From Novipirellula artificiosorum (GTDB taxonomy: Bacteria; Planctomycetota; Planctomycetia; Pirellulales; Pirellulaceae): DNA of 64,000 bases. The position numbers and the translations under genes are program-made. The DNA lies in NCBI RefSeq assembly GCF_007860135.1, contig NZ_SJPV01000008.1, forward strand, positions 144,274 to 208,273. Reading direction: 5' to 3'. Positions 51,359 through 60,342 of this stretch are shown here, one piece after another (positions within the stretch are counted from its first letter, which is position 1; the number at the start of each line of letters is the position of its first letter). The notes under the pieces were generated by a model. The model saw only the letters and a program-made list of their open reading frames with translations. It had not been told where the DNA came from and ran no database searches.

Positions 51359-52597
51359 TCACTCTTTGAGGGTTGCCGGCAAGAAAATATCGCCATCGGC
51401 GTCTTGCATCTCGAACTGTTTCGAAATCTTGCCGTCGGAAAGTCGCTTGTGTGGCGTATCGAACGAGAACACGGCTTTCTCATTTCCAAAATGGTTGTAC
51501 ACCACCACGCCACCTTCAAACGATCGCTCCGCGACTCGGTTCTTTGGCATCTTCTTGCGTACGCAGTCGTTCAAGGGGCGTCCTAAATCGACGTTCCAAA
51601 AGTCGTACCAGTTGTGCAAGTGATCGGGGGTCTTCAAAGGGTTGGGGTCCGCGTACAAAAGGTAACCGTTGCTGTGCGTCAATCCCAATGTGGTTGCCGC
51701 TCGCATCCGTCGCAAATCATCACGGGATCCCCAAACCTCTAAGCAATTGATTTGAGGATTCTGGAAGTGTTCTTCAAAGAAGATCAATCCATCTCGCAGG
51801 TCATCCCATGAGGTGTAAAACGACGCCTTCGGTGCTCCGGGGCCATTCGGGTTGCATTCCATGAAAGAACCATTGATCAGATCCTTGTACTCTTCTCCAT
51901 CTTTGACATCGTCGTGGATGTTGACGATGATCAAACCGTCTTGCCCAATCTCGGTTCGTACCCTCTTGATCAGGTCCAGTCGACCGTTCCAATCAAGCAT
52001 GATGCCGTCGTAGACACCTGAATCGAGAGCGATTCGGCATTGGCGGGAAACGTTTGCGCGAAACGCCTCATTTTCGTAGTCCAGCATGAAGTAAGGTTCG
52101 GGGCCCCCAAGCCAACCCTCGACGCGGGTGCCGTTGGGATGGCGTTTCCAAAACGGGCTGTCTTCGGGTAGAAAACTGCCCGGCGCATCGCGCCATCGAA
52201 CCTCCAACAAGAAAGCCATGTCCGGGTTCATCTTGAGCATCGCGGCGCGATTCGCAATCGCCTGTTGCTGACTCTCGGCGGTGAACCCCGTCGCCAATCC
52301 ACCATGTTTGTGGTCCCAAACCGCACCGAGAACCAACTTCACGCCGTATCCGAGTTGGCTGACCGGCTCTTCCCAAATCAGGTCGTGCTTCGCGGCGGCT
52401 TTCAAGCGCTCCTCCAGTGAATCCTGTGGCCAGGAGGGCATGTCTATCGGGTTCCAAGCCTGGAAAACCGAAGGAAACGATTTTTCGGTCACGCGATGGC
52501 CAACGGATCCAGGTTCGGGCGGCCCCGTTTGAGCAAGCGATGCGGACGCCGTCAAGGAAAAGAAGATGCCGGTGATCCAGAGGAGTGGTTGCTTCAT
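51359..52597 (-). CDS. Secreted putative glycoside hydrolase (TIM-barrel-like)
   Basis: 412 residues with signal peptide LLWITGIFFSLTASASLAQ. The central region has alternating beta/alpha motifs expected of a TIM barrel (DGIMLDWNGR, GLIIVNIHDD, INCLEVWGSRDDLRRM, THSNGYLLYADPNP). It is similar in style to hypothetical glycosyl hydrolases of the GHL15 type. The acidic residues in MLDWNG and FMECNPNG are catalytic candidates. First gene of the minus-strand sugar cluster with the SSS symporter and GH27. Family assignment is tentative. Confidence 0.75.
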   Translation of the reverse strand: MKQPLLWITGIFFSLTASASLAQTGPPEPGSVGHRVTEKSFPSVFQAWNPIDMPSWPQDSLEERLKAAAKHDLIWEEPVSQLGYGVKLVLGAVWDHKHGGLATGFTAESQQQAIANRAAMLKMNPDMAFLLEVRWRDAPGSFLPEDSPFWKRHPNGTRVEGWLGGPEPYFMLDYENEAFRANVSRQCRIALDSGVYDGIMLDWNGRLDLIKRVRTEIGQDGLIIVNIHDDVKDGEEYKDLINGSFMECNPNGPGAPKASFYTSWDDLRDGLIFFEEHFQNPQINCLEVWGSRDDLRRMRAATTLGLTHSNGYLLYADPNPLKTPDHLHNWYDFWNVDLGRPLNDCVRKKMPKNRVAERSFEGGVVVYNHFGNEKAVFSFDTPHKRLSDGKISKQFEMQDADGDIFLPATLKE

Positions 52598-52875
52598 GTT
52601 TGAATTCCATGGGATGGATGAGGCAGGGGACGCGGCGGGGTACCCACCGGATTCAACGGCGTTGCGTCAACAGGTCATTTTTGAGCGAACGGGTCTCAGG
52701 ATAAGGCAGCTCTCTCATCGCAACAAGTCAATATTGCGCAGAAAAATGTCATGAATGCGGAGCGATTGAAATGCGTCACGACGCGTCGTTACTTGCTTGT
52801 CGAGATCGCATCCGATACCTTTGCTTGTTCCCACCCCTGAGCGTTGCGAGCTGAATCCCCAAGAGGTCCCCCGCC

Positions 52876-54357
52876 ATGAACGCTTCGAATGACTTCCGTG
52901 CAAGCGAGGGTTTGCACGCCGCCTCGAAGGCAACCCTGTATGCGGAACGCTTTGCCCGCTACACGACGGCGATGCGGAACGAAATGCCCGATCGTGTTCC
53001 GATTCGACCGTTTGTCGCCGAGTTTACCGGCGTCTATGCAGGCTACAACTGCCAAGAACTCACACACAACTACGAGAATGCGTTTGATGCAGCTTGTCAA
53101 TGCGCGTCGGGATTTGAGTGGGACGCCGTGGTTGCCAACATGGTTTACGTCTGGACCGGTTTAGCGCAATCGATGGGACTGAAGTACTACGCGATTCCTG
53201 GGATTGATATTCCTGCCGAAACGGGCTTTCAGTATCGGGAACCGAAGCAAGACGATGCGTTCATGAAGGCGGACGAGTACGATGCCTTAATCGAAGATCC
53301 CACCGGTTTCCTGTACAACGTCTGGCTGCCTCGCGTTGCGGACTCGATTGTGCCAATCGGACAACCGAGCACGACGCAAAACAACCTGGCTTTGGTCAAG
53401 ACCGGGATGGCGATGATGCAGTACTTCACAGCGTTTGGGCCTCAAGTCGATCGATTGCGGACGGAGTGTGGCACCGTGTCGGCGATCTCAGGCATTTTGA
53501 AGGCTCCGATGGACATTCTGGCCGACAAACTGCGAGGCTACTTGGGATTGGTGGACGATCTGTTCGAGCGTCCCGAAAAAGTCTTGGCTGCTTGCGAGGC
53601 GTTGGCACCGCATCTTGGTCATGTGGCGAAGGCGACCGCGGATCCGAACAAGGGTGTTCCGGTGACGATCTGGATGCACCGCGGTGGAGTTCCGTTTGTG
53701 TCACCCAAAATATTTAAGGAGATCTATTGGTCGACGCTCAAACCGATCATCCAGGATCTCTGGTCCGAAGGGTTGCAAACGTTGTTTTACGCCGAAGGCA
53801 GCTGGGACTACCACCTCGAATCGTTCGCGGAATTGCCCGATCGCAGTATCATTTACCATGTAGATCAAGGAGACATTTTCAAGACGCACGATGTCTTAGG
53901 CGATAAATTCTGCTTGAGTGGTGGTGTGGCAAACACGCTGTTGTCGATGGGGACGCATGACGAGATCCGTAAGCGTTGCAAGGAGATCATCGATCGTGTG
54001 GCCCAAGACGGTGGCTACATCATGGACGCAAGTGCCATCGTGCAAAACGATGCGACGGTGGATCGAATGCGTGTAATGACCGAGGCGACACTTGAATATG
54101 GCGTTTATTCGCGCGGTCATAGTGCCGCCGAGTTGAAGGCTGGTGGCCCCAAGCCGCTAGCCGAAGATGCAAAACCAGGCACCTTCTTGCCGCCTCCCCC
54201 GGTCGGCCATCTGCAACCGGGCGAGTGTTTCCCGTGGGACCAGAAGCGTTTAGAGATCGGTACCATCCAAGGCGATGAAGCGATCTGCAAGCAAACATGG
54301 CAAGAAATGGATGCGCTGAGCAATATGTTCATCTGGCAATTGCTACTGTCGTTCTAA
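52876..54357 (+). CDS. Uroporphyrinogen-decarboxylase-like protein
   Basis: 493 residues, longer than HemE (about 350). The TIM-barrel core (FFLDL-like AEFTGVYAGYNC, FEWDAVVANMVYVW, PVTIWMHRGGVPFVSP, LFYAEGSWDYHLESFAEL, YHVDQGDIFKTHDVLGDKFCLSGGVANTLL) matches the URO-D superfamily, which also includes corrinoid methyltransferases of the MtaA/CmuA kind. The HemE active-site Arg/Asp pattern at the N-terminus is not evident, so true heme biosynthesis is unlikely. AGAGG precedes ATG 52876. Divergent from the sugar cluster. Function uncertain. Confidence 0.82.
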   Translation: MNASNDFRASEGLHAASKATLYAERFARYTTAMRNEMPDRVPIRPFVAEFTGVYAGYNCQELTHNYENAFDAACQCASGFEWDAVVANMVYVWTGLAQSMGLKYYAIPGIDIPAETGFQYREPKQDDAFMKADEYDALIEDPTGFLYNVWLPRVADSIVPIGQPSTTQNNLALVKTGMAMMQYFTAFGPQVDRLRTECGTVSAISGILKAPMDILADKLRGYLGLVDDLFERPEKVLAACEALAPHLGHVAKATADPNKGVPVTIWMHRGGVPFVSPKIFKEIYWSTLKPIIQDLWSEGLQTLFYAEGSWDYHLESFAELPDRSIIYHVDQGDIFKTHDVLGDKFCLSGGVANTLLSMGTHDEIRKRCKEIIDRVAQDGGYIMDASAIVQNDATVDRMRVMTEATLEYGVYSRGHSAAELKAGGPKPLAEDAKPGTFLPPPPVGHLQPGECFPWDQKRLEIGTIQGDEAICKQTWQEMDALSNMFIWQLLLSF

Positions 54358-54403
54358 ATGCGACTTTCATTCCGTCGCATCGATTAAAGAACACGCGCCT
54401 GGC

Positions 54404-54524
54404 GGACCGTCAGCATTAAGTTTTGGGGTAGTGGATTTCGCCAGAAATCCGTGACTCAATTGTTCTTAGGGACTTCTGGCGAAGTCCACTACGTCCCGAG
54501 TCGCAGTTTTAACCTTGACGGTCC
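54404..54524. repeat. MITE/REP-like dispersed repeat, copy 2
   Basis: 121 bp, about 90% identical to 41882-42003 by eye, with the same terminal inverted repeats (GGACCGTCA at the left, TGACGGTCC at the right) and the same internal palindrome. It fills the gap between convergent genes; its right end is one base from the stop codon of the minus-strand gene. It could act as a bidirectional terminator. Confidence 0.85.
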
Positions 54525-54525
54525 A

Positions 54526-55173
54526 CTAATCTGCCGAGGGCTTGATGCGTCGGCCCACCATTCCGGTAACGACGGATCCAAGGACCAAGCAGCAGAGCCC
54601 TCCGGCAACGGTCACGCCCATGACGGCCAGTCGATCGCGAACTTGAACCTGTTTCCAAGCTTTGCGAATGTCGGCTTTGGTTTGTGGGTCGAATACCAAT
54701 TCGGTCGCGTGCTCGTGCAGCAACAGGTCCCCTTGGGTCACTTCGCCATCGTAAGATCGCCGCACCAACTGCTCATCAATCCATCGGTCGGTGACAGGGA
54801 AAAAATCGAACTGATTGCCGGCGTCCACTAATCCGCGAACGTAGGTTGACACTGCGGCGTGCTGCATCAAACGTAAATCCTCTTCACTCTGCTGGACGGT
54901 CTCGGCAGGCGTGGAAACCACCACCCAACGGTCGACCGAGCCATCGCGGGTCGGCGGATCGCCAAGCCAATCAGGGCGGTCCTCGGGATAAGTGATTTGG
55001 TCCAACGGGGCGACGGATAGCTCCACCGATTTCGGTGTTTCCTGGGTGACCGCATCGACCGCCTTGGCTACCGAAGAACCCAACAGAGCGATCATCACAA
55101 TCACGATCCAAGGCAGATCGCCACGCAATGGCCGACGTAACTCTCGAAAAAACGACTCGAAAAACGGACTCAT
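54526..55173 (-). CDS. Membrane protein at end of kinase cassette
   Basis: 215 residues from ATG 55173, overlapping the kinase stop by 4 bases; the frame stays open upstream inside the kinase gene but only as noise. One N-terminal helix (LPWIVIVMIALLGSSVAKAV), a soluble domain (about 45-175; DRWVVVSTPAETVQQSEEDL) and a C-terminal helix (LAVMGVTVAGGLCCLVLGSVV). Translational coupling to the kinase suggests it is a partner or substrate. I do not recognise the family. Confidence 0.85.
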   Translation of the reverse strand: MSPFFESFFRELRRPLRGDLPWIVIVMIALLGSSVAKAVDAVTQETPKSVELSVAPLDQITYPEDRPDWLGDPPTRDGSVDRWVVVSTPAETVQQSEEDLRLMQHAAVSTYVRGLVDAGNQFDFFPVTDRWIDEQLVRRSYDGEVTQGDLLLHEHATELVFDPQTKADIRKAWKQVQVRDRLAVMGVTVAGGLCCLVLGSVVTGMVGRRIKPSAD

Positions 55174-57353
55174 ACGACACCTCCTGCTTGGCCAATCGGC
55201 TCGCTTGCTGGCGAGGAACCGGGTGTTGACGGTTGCCGCAATTTGGAACGTTCCGCGACGGTGGATTTTCGGGTCGGGTTGATCCAAGGTGCCGATAATT
55301 GGATCGCGATCGCGATACCGCCAGCGACTAACATGCCCGCGGGCTGCGGAATTGGCAACACTTGATGGATCGCCCATTCGACGACCACGGCAACGGCGAC
55401 GCCCCATAAGCTCAGTCGTCGCCGCCGTAGCGGATCGACGGGCTTCCACCACCGCAGTGAAGCGAACAACAACGCAAAGTGTGCGACCATGGCCGATGCC
55501 CGAGGGATTTCATGACCCATGTACAAGGCTTGAGGTAGCGTGGTCGAGTCAATCTCGCGGGCCAATCCAACATCGAGCGGCAGCATCAAGAACTGATTCA
55601 CAGCGTAAGCCGTAACGCCGACGCCAGCGCCAATCCCAGCGAGAGCCACTCGTCTTGGCAAGCTTTCGCCCTCGTCGCGTTCCCACAGTTTCCCGAGCCC
55701 CAAAATGGCTAACGAGGCAATCATCACGATCGCCATGATCGAGCCGTAGGGGGCGAGGGTGAAGGCATCGACATCACCACTGCGAAGCCCGATCACACCG
55801 GCGCCAATTCCGAGGACCAACGTTGTCAAGATGGCTGTGATCCACGATGTGCTGAGTTCCGCAGCGCGATGTATCGTATGCTTGGCTCGTAGATCGGTTC
55901 GCATGTGAGCACGCCACTGCGATCGTGTCAGCGGTCGGCTTGGAACCGCGTGGGCAGAGGCCAGCCGTTGCGCCTGAGCATAGGTGGGTTGTTGGCTGAC
56001 GTGTAAGATCATCTGCCGCACGATGTAATACGGAACATAGATGAATCCGATGAGGGTCAGCAGAGGTAATAACCAATGGGTGTTGATGATCAAAACGAAC
56101 ACGGCCACCAGCATCAAGAATGCTTTTGCCCCGGGCGAATGATCGAGCGATTGCCACCATCGCTCCAAATCGGAAAGGCTATCCCGAACCGCTCGTGCAA
56201 ACGGTTCATCCCGGTGTCGGGTTTGCGGGCCCCGGTTCGGCACGGCTGGATGCGTTGGAAGCGTGGGGGTAACGACGGCTGGTTCGGCGTGACTCGGATC
56301 GGCCACGTCTTTTGTGGCACGATGTTCTCGGGCATTAGCGAGGGTCGCTTGAATGGGCTCTTCGATCGCGTTGCTCCCCCGCGGCTGGATTCCGATCGCG
56401 TTAGCGCGGCCGGGCAAGGCAACTCCGATGGCGTCGGTCATTTCGACAATTCGCTGGTACCGTTTGGCCGGATCCTTTTCCAAGCACTTGGCAATCACCG
56501 TTCGATATGGCTCGGCAATGCGAGATAAATCAGGGCTTGCCGTCATGTGTTTGACGATGATCTCGTGGCAGCTTTCGCCGTCGAAAGGTACCGTTCCCGT
56601 CTGCAATTCGTAGAGCACGATCCCGAGAGCGTAGATGTCGATTTCGCGACCATACTCACCGCGACCGATCTCAGGTGCCATGTAATGGAACGTGCCGACA
56701 CTTTCCGTGTGACCGCCGCGGTGCGATGCAGAAATGAATTTGCTGAGTCCGTAGTCACCAACCTTGACGATGCCTAAATCGTCGAACACATTGCCTGGTT
56801 TGAGGTCGCGATGAACCAATCCGGCTCCATGCAGATGATCGACTCCGGCCGCGATCGCAGTGAACCAACGCCGAACTTCGGGTTCCGTAAGACCGTTGGG
56901 GGATTCGTCGAGAACCTGTCGCAAGTTCTTTCCAGCGACATACTCCATCACCACCCAAGCTTGGTTCGACTCGTCGCGGCAAATGTCATAGAGCGCCACC
57001 AAGTTCGGATGCTTTAGATTCAGACAATGGGAAACGCCACGCAGTTCGACATCCAGGTTGCGTTGGATCCGTTTCAAGGCGACTTCTTTGCCCGCGTCGC
57101 TGACCGCGAAATAGACCTCGCCAAACCCACCGATCCCGATGCCACGACGTATCGTGTAACGGGGCAAGGGGGTCGATCCGGGAGGATAAGCAAATGACAT
57201 GGTTTTTGAGTGTGGACTCGCCTGGCTGGCGTGGGTTTCCTCGAGTGACGGTGAGCCGCTTCGACTGGCCGAAGCGGCGGTGGCCAAAGTGTCGGGGGCC
57301 GGCGCGACGCTGGATGGCTTGGCATTTCTTAGTTTACCGAGAAGAGCAGTCAT
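55170..57353 (-). CDS. Ser/Thr protein kinase with C-terminal membrane domain
   Basis: 727 residues from ATG 57353 (GAGGA further upstream). A low-complexity N-terminus (1-60) precedes the kinase (about 66-330): GIGGFGEVYFA, Lys94, HRDLKPGNVF (Asp183), DYG for DFG (200-202), GTFHYMAPE. A Pro/Thr-rich linker (about 360-430) leads to helices (FLMLVAVFVLIINTHWLLP, ILTTLVLGIGAGVIGL, IMAIVMIASLAILGLG, MVAHFALLFASLRW and others). It sits in a four-gene minus-strand cassette between an FHA-like and a membrane protein gene, a likely signalling module at the cell envelope. Confidence 0.92.
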   Translation of the reverse strand: MTALLGKLRNAKPSSVAPAPDTLATAASASRSGSPSLEETHASQASPHSKTMSFAYPPGSTPLPRYTIRRGIGIGGFGEVYFAVSDAGKEVALKRIQRNLDVELRGVSHCLNLKHPNLVALYDICRDESNQAWVVMEYVAGKNLRQVLDESPNGLTEPEVRRWFTAIAAGVDHLHGAGLVHRDLKPGNVFDDLGIVKVGDYGLSKFISASHRGGHTESVGTFHYMAPEIGRGEYGREIDIYALGIVLYELQTGTVPFDGESCHEIIVKHMTASPDLSRIAEPYRTVIAKCLEKDPAKRYQRIVEMTDAIGVALPGRANAIGIQPRGSNAIEEPIQATLANAREHRATKDVADPSHAEPAVVTPTLPTHPAVPNRGPQTRHRDEPFARAVRDSLSDLERWWQSLDHSPGAKAFLMLVAVFVLIINTHWLLPLLTLIGFIYVPYYIVRQMILHVSQQPTYAQAQRLASAHAVPSRPLTRSQWRAHMRTDLRAKHTIHRAAELSTSWITAILTTLVLGIGAGVIGLRSGDVDAFTLAPYGSIMAIVMIASLAILGLGKLWERDEGESLPRRVALAGIGAGVGVTAYAVNQFLMLPLDVGLAREIDSTTLPQALYMGHEIPRASAMVAHFALLFASLRWWKPVDPLRRRRLSLWGVAVAVVVEWAIHQVLPIPQPAGMLVAGGIAIAIQLSAPWINPTRKSTVAERSKLRQPSTPGSSPASEPIGQAGGVV

Positions 57354-57507
57354 GATTCGATGTTTCCTCGTCGAAAAACAATGATTTGAGGCATCCGGCT
57401 GTTGGTTCCAGGCACCATGCTGGTCGCGGGCGGGCGCGACATATCGGCCGGAATCGTTTTTCCCGGCATTTTTGCTGCGCCAACCCATGCGATTCCCAAA
57501 TGCTGTG

Positions 57508-58131
57508 TTATTCGTCTTCGAAAGTAGCTCGTTCCAACATCATGGCGATCGAACCAAATTTGGCTCGCTCGCCAAGCGGCAAAACCCGCAATTCTCGGTC
57601 GGCAACCGATTTTGCCATCCAAACGTCGTCGCGCCGGGTCATCACGACTTTGTCGGTTTCCGCCATCCAATGCCCGCGAGCGTGGCAATCGTTCGTGGAT
57701 CCCACCAACAACGCCTGCTCCGCCAAAATCACGGCGTCGACGTGACCGGTGAACCGGTGGGGTGGGCGAAGGGTCAACACACCGGTCGGGCTCAGCGGAC
57801 TCGGTTGAACCAGGTTCATTTCCGCTGCCCCGTCAATCGGCAGCGATCGTCCGCTGCTGACCGCAATCCTGTCCGTCTTTTGTCCTTGCGACCAAGCTTG
57901 CCAAAAAAAACAGTCCTCGCTGCGTGAGAGGGTTCCCGCGTGGCTGGGCCAATCCGTGGCAACGCAGATGTCGGTCTTGGTTTTCTCTCCGTTCGATGAA
58001 AGCCCGCCAAGCCGACCGGTTGGCCCACCCACAGTCCAGCGGTCGCCACTGAGGATCAGGAATCCTCCGCAGCCATCGACCCAAAGCCTCCAACGATTCG
58101 CTAGAGGCTTTACGGTAATTTGTTCGTCCAT
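57508..58131 (-). CDS. FHA-like cytoplasmic protein of kinase cassette
   Basis: 207 residues from ATG 58131; the frame could start at 58182. It begins RWRLWVDGCGGFLILSGDRWTVGG and later has AVILAEQALLVGSTNDCHARG. Both resemble the beta-strand/Gly pattern of forkhead-associated or similar beta-sandwich domains, but the phosphothreonine-binding Arg-x-Ser-x-His pattern is not obvious. No signal or membrane segment. Located directly upstream of the kinase gene, it is a good candidate for a phospho-binding adaptor. Tentative; it may be a planctomycete-specific family. Confidence 0.75.
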   Translation of the reverse strand: MDEQITVKPLANRWRLWVDGCGGFLILSGDRWTVGGPTGRLGGLSSNGEKTKTDICVATDWPSHAGTLSRSEDCFFWQAWSQGQKTDRIAVSSGRSLPIDGAAEMNLVQPSPLSPTGVLTLRPPHRFTGHVDAVILAEQALLVGSTNDCHARGHWMAETDKVVMTRRDDVWMAKSVADRELRVLPLGERAKFGSIAMMLERATFEDE

Positions 58132-58225
58132 CACTGACACGGAATCAGCCTTTTCGGGTGTCAAGCATTGGGGAATAAACAACGGTCGTTCGCGGAAAAG
58201 GGAGTCGCCCTTTTACCGAAAACGC

Positions 58226-59029
58226 TCAGTCAAGCTGGATCGAGACCAGTGAATCGGCCTTGTTGTCTTGGCCAAAGTACGAGGTGATTTCATCGAGCAG
58301 GTTTTCGTCGCTCGGTTCGTCCAGGTCAATTTCGCCAAAGTACTCCACGTCGACGCTCATCGTCTCTTCGGCCACGTCGATGCGTGTTGCGATCTCGTCG
58401 AGCAGGTTTCGCGTTTGTGACAATTGGCTGTCGTCGAGCGACAATTCGCTGCTCGTTTGAGCGACTCGGAGTGCTCCAAGACGGGCTTGCAGATTCTCGA
58501 CCTCGACTTCCAATTGACGTTTTGCGTTCAACATCGCATCCATCCGCTCGTGAGCTGCGCTGAGCGTCTGCTTGCGAGCGGTCAACATTTGGTCCAACTT
58601 TTCCGCGGTCGCTTTCCGCGTTTTGAAGCGTTTGAAGCGATTGTTCAAGTCGCTTTTGACCTGAACCGACGTGTAGGTGCGACCGGCGTAGGTGTAGACG
58701 GGGCTGTCATTTCGAAGATCGTCGCTGAGTCGTTCGATGTCCGATTGCGTCTTGGCTAACCGCTGTTCGGTTTCGTTTCTCTGGGTTTCCAATCGCGCGA
58801 CTTCGACTTTCTCCATCGCAATGCGCCGTGCGTTGACTTCGATTTCCGGTTTCAAATCGGCAATCATCTGGCGCGCACGTTTCAGTTCCCATTCCAAGGG
58901 CATCGAATCCGACGCCGAGCTTCGCAGCCAGTTCACGCCGCAGCGGGCGTAGCTGAACAACGGTGTGCCCATCGCCATGGTGGAAAGCAGTGCAGCAGCA
59001 CCACCAGCAAGAATCATTTTTTTAAACAT
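58226..59029 (-). CDS. Exported coiled-coil protein, first gene of kinase cassette
   Basis: 267 residues from ATG 59029, supported by GGGGAGA upstream; the longer frame from 59110 adds noise. N-terminal hydrophobic segment (MILAGGAAALLSTMAMGTPL) then long coiled coil (about 50-110 and 150-215; for example RIAMEKVEVARLETQRNETE), a tyrosine-containing break (SPVYTYAGRTYTSVQ), and an acidic tail. It may be a PspA-like or envelope structural protein. First gene of the cassette, 94 bp before the FHA-like gene. Function unknown. Confidence 0.85.
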   Translation of the reverse strand: MFKKMILAGGAAALLSTMAMGTPLFSYARCGVNWLRSSASDSMPLEWELKRARQMIADLKPEIEVNARRIAMEKVEVARLETQRNETEQRLAKTQSDIERLSDDLRNDSPVYTYAGRTYTSVQVKSDLNNRFKRFKTRKATAEKLDQMLTARKQTLSAAHERMDAMLNAKRQLEVEVENLQARLGALRVAQTSSELSLDDSQLSQTRNLLDEIATRIDVAEETMSVDVEYFGEIDLDEPSDENLLDEITSYFGQDNKADSLVSIQLD

Positions 59030-59179
59030 CGAGGAGTCTCCCCTAAGAACCAAAGTGGCTGATCGAGCGGAGCGGAGTGCCCATTTGCATCCACAATCCA
59101 ACCCATACACCCAATGATTCGCAGGGAATTCCCGATTCTTGGTAAAGATTTCAAAAAAAGATTCTCTTGCCGACCCTGA

Positions 59180-59312
59180 GAACCTATCCGAAAAGGGGTC
59201 TGACCCTTTGTCGACCGACGTTTCGATTGCTCAACAACTCGTTGTTTTCCAATGGAATCGCTACCGATACGCTCAGACCAAGAGAGGGTCAGACCCCTTT
59301 TCGGATAGGTTC
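59180..59312. repeat. Perfect 28-bp inverted repeat between thiG and the kinase cassette
   Basis: GAACCTATCCGAAAAGGGGT... (59180-59207) is exactly complementary to 59285-59312 over all 28 bases, enclosing 77 bp. The right arm ends on the last base of the thiG stop codon. It may terminate thiG transcription or be a mobile hairpin; its GGGGTCTGACCCT-type core resembles the hairpin at 32595-32652. Confidence 0.85.
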
Positions 59313-60184
59313 TAAGGTTGGACCTTTTCGCTGCCGTAGGGACGGGTGCTAATCACCCCTTCCTCAGGGCTGCTGGCGCTACCGTAGAGTTTTCGCGGGA
59401 TACGGCCCGCCAAAAAGGCTTCGCGGCCGGCAATCGCCGCATGTTTCATCGCTCGGGCCATCCGCACGGGCTGTTTCGCGTAGGCGATGGCCGTATTGAG
59501 CAGCACACCGTCGGCGCCAAGTTCGAACGCTTCACTCACGTCGCTCGCCGTACCTACCCCCGCGTCGACAATCACAGGATAATCCGGATCATCCTGTTTC
59601 AGGTATTCCATGATGATTCGAAAGCTGTTGGGATTGAGCATCCCTTGGCCGCTGCCGATCGGGCTGCCAGCCGGCATCACGCTGGTCGCACCAGCCGCCT
59701 TAAGCTTTTGGGCCGTGACGGGGCAATCATTCGTGTAACACAACACCTTGAACCCTTCGGCGGTCAACTCTTTACAGGCAGAAATCGTTTCGACCGGATC
59801 AGGCAACAGCGTCTTGCTGTCACCGAGGACTTCCAATTTGACCCAATCTGCACCTGGATTGCCGAGCGTCTTGAGGATTTCACGTCCCAATTTTGCGGTC
59901 CGAATCGCATCCTCGGCCGTGAAACAGCCCGCCGTGTTCGGCAGCAACGTGTAGCGATCCAGGTCAATGAAATCGAGGATGTTTTGGCCGAGCCGATCGT
60001 ACAGCCGCTCGCGGCGAACCGCCACGGTGACGCACTGGCTGCCGGATTCGGACAGCGAATCTCGCATCTGCTCCATCGTGTCGTAGCGGCCGGTTCCCAC
60101 GAAAAGCCGACTGGTGAACGAGTGGCCCCCGACGGTCAGTGTGGAATCAGGTGTGCTGAGATCGGTTGGGGGGGAGGTAGCCAC
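59312..60184 (-). CDS. thiG: Thiazole synthase
   Basis: About 290 residues from GTG 60184; a longer frame to 60283 gives an unusual 33-residue leader. ThiG makes the thiamine thiazole phosphate from DXP, dehydroglycine and ThiS-thiocarboxylate in the cytoplasm. Motifs: SRLFVGTGRY near the start, WVKLEVLGD with the Schiff-base Lys, NDCPVTAQKL, MPAGSPIGSGQG and DAGVGTASDVSEAFELGADGVLLNTAIA, all diagnostic. No thiS, thiH or thiO is next to it. Start choice uncertain; the extension before LTVGG is probably partly natural. Confidence 0.93.
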   Translation of the reverse strand: MATSPPTDLSTPDSTLTVGGHSFTSRLFVGTGRYDTMEQMRDSLSESGSQCVTVAVRRERLYDRLGQNILDFIDLDRYTLLPNTAGCFTAEDAIRTAKLGREILKTLGNPGADWVKLEVLGDSKTLLPDPVETISACKELTAEGFKVLCYTNDCPVTAQKLKAAGATSVMPAGSPIGSGQGMLNPNSFRIIMEYLKQDDPDYPVIVDAGVGTASDVSEAFELGADGVLLNTAIAYAKQPVRMARAMKHAAIAGREAFLAGRIPRKLYGSASSPEEGVISTRPYGSEKVQP

Positions 60185-60342
60185 GGCGGAAATCTTTGCG
60201 GAGGAGGGTGAGGGAAACGGAAAGCGGCAGGATACCAGATGGACCAAAGTTCGAAAAAGGAGGCCAAGACGACTCGACCCCACATTGATTATGATAACGT
60301 CCTCCGCTTCGATTCCCCCGCCGCATTCTTGAGGTCACCTTG

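Noticed and set aside
52876..54357. HemE (true uroporphyrinogen decarboxylase)
   Set aside because: The protein is about 140 residues too long and the N-terminal HemE active-site pattern is not visible.
59318..60211. 297-residue open frame opposite thiG
   Set aside because: ThiG motifs are unambiguous on the minus strand.
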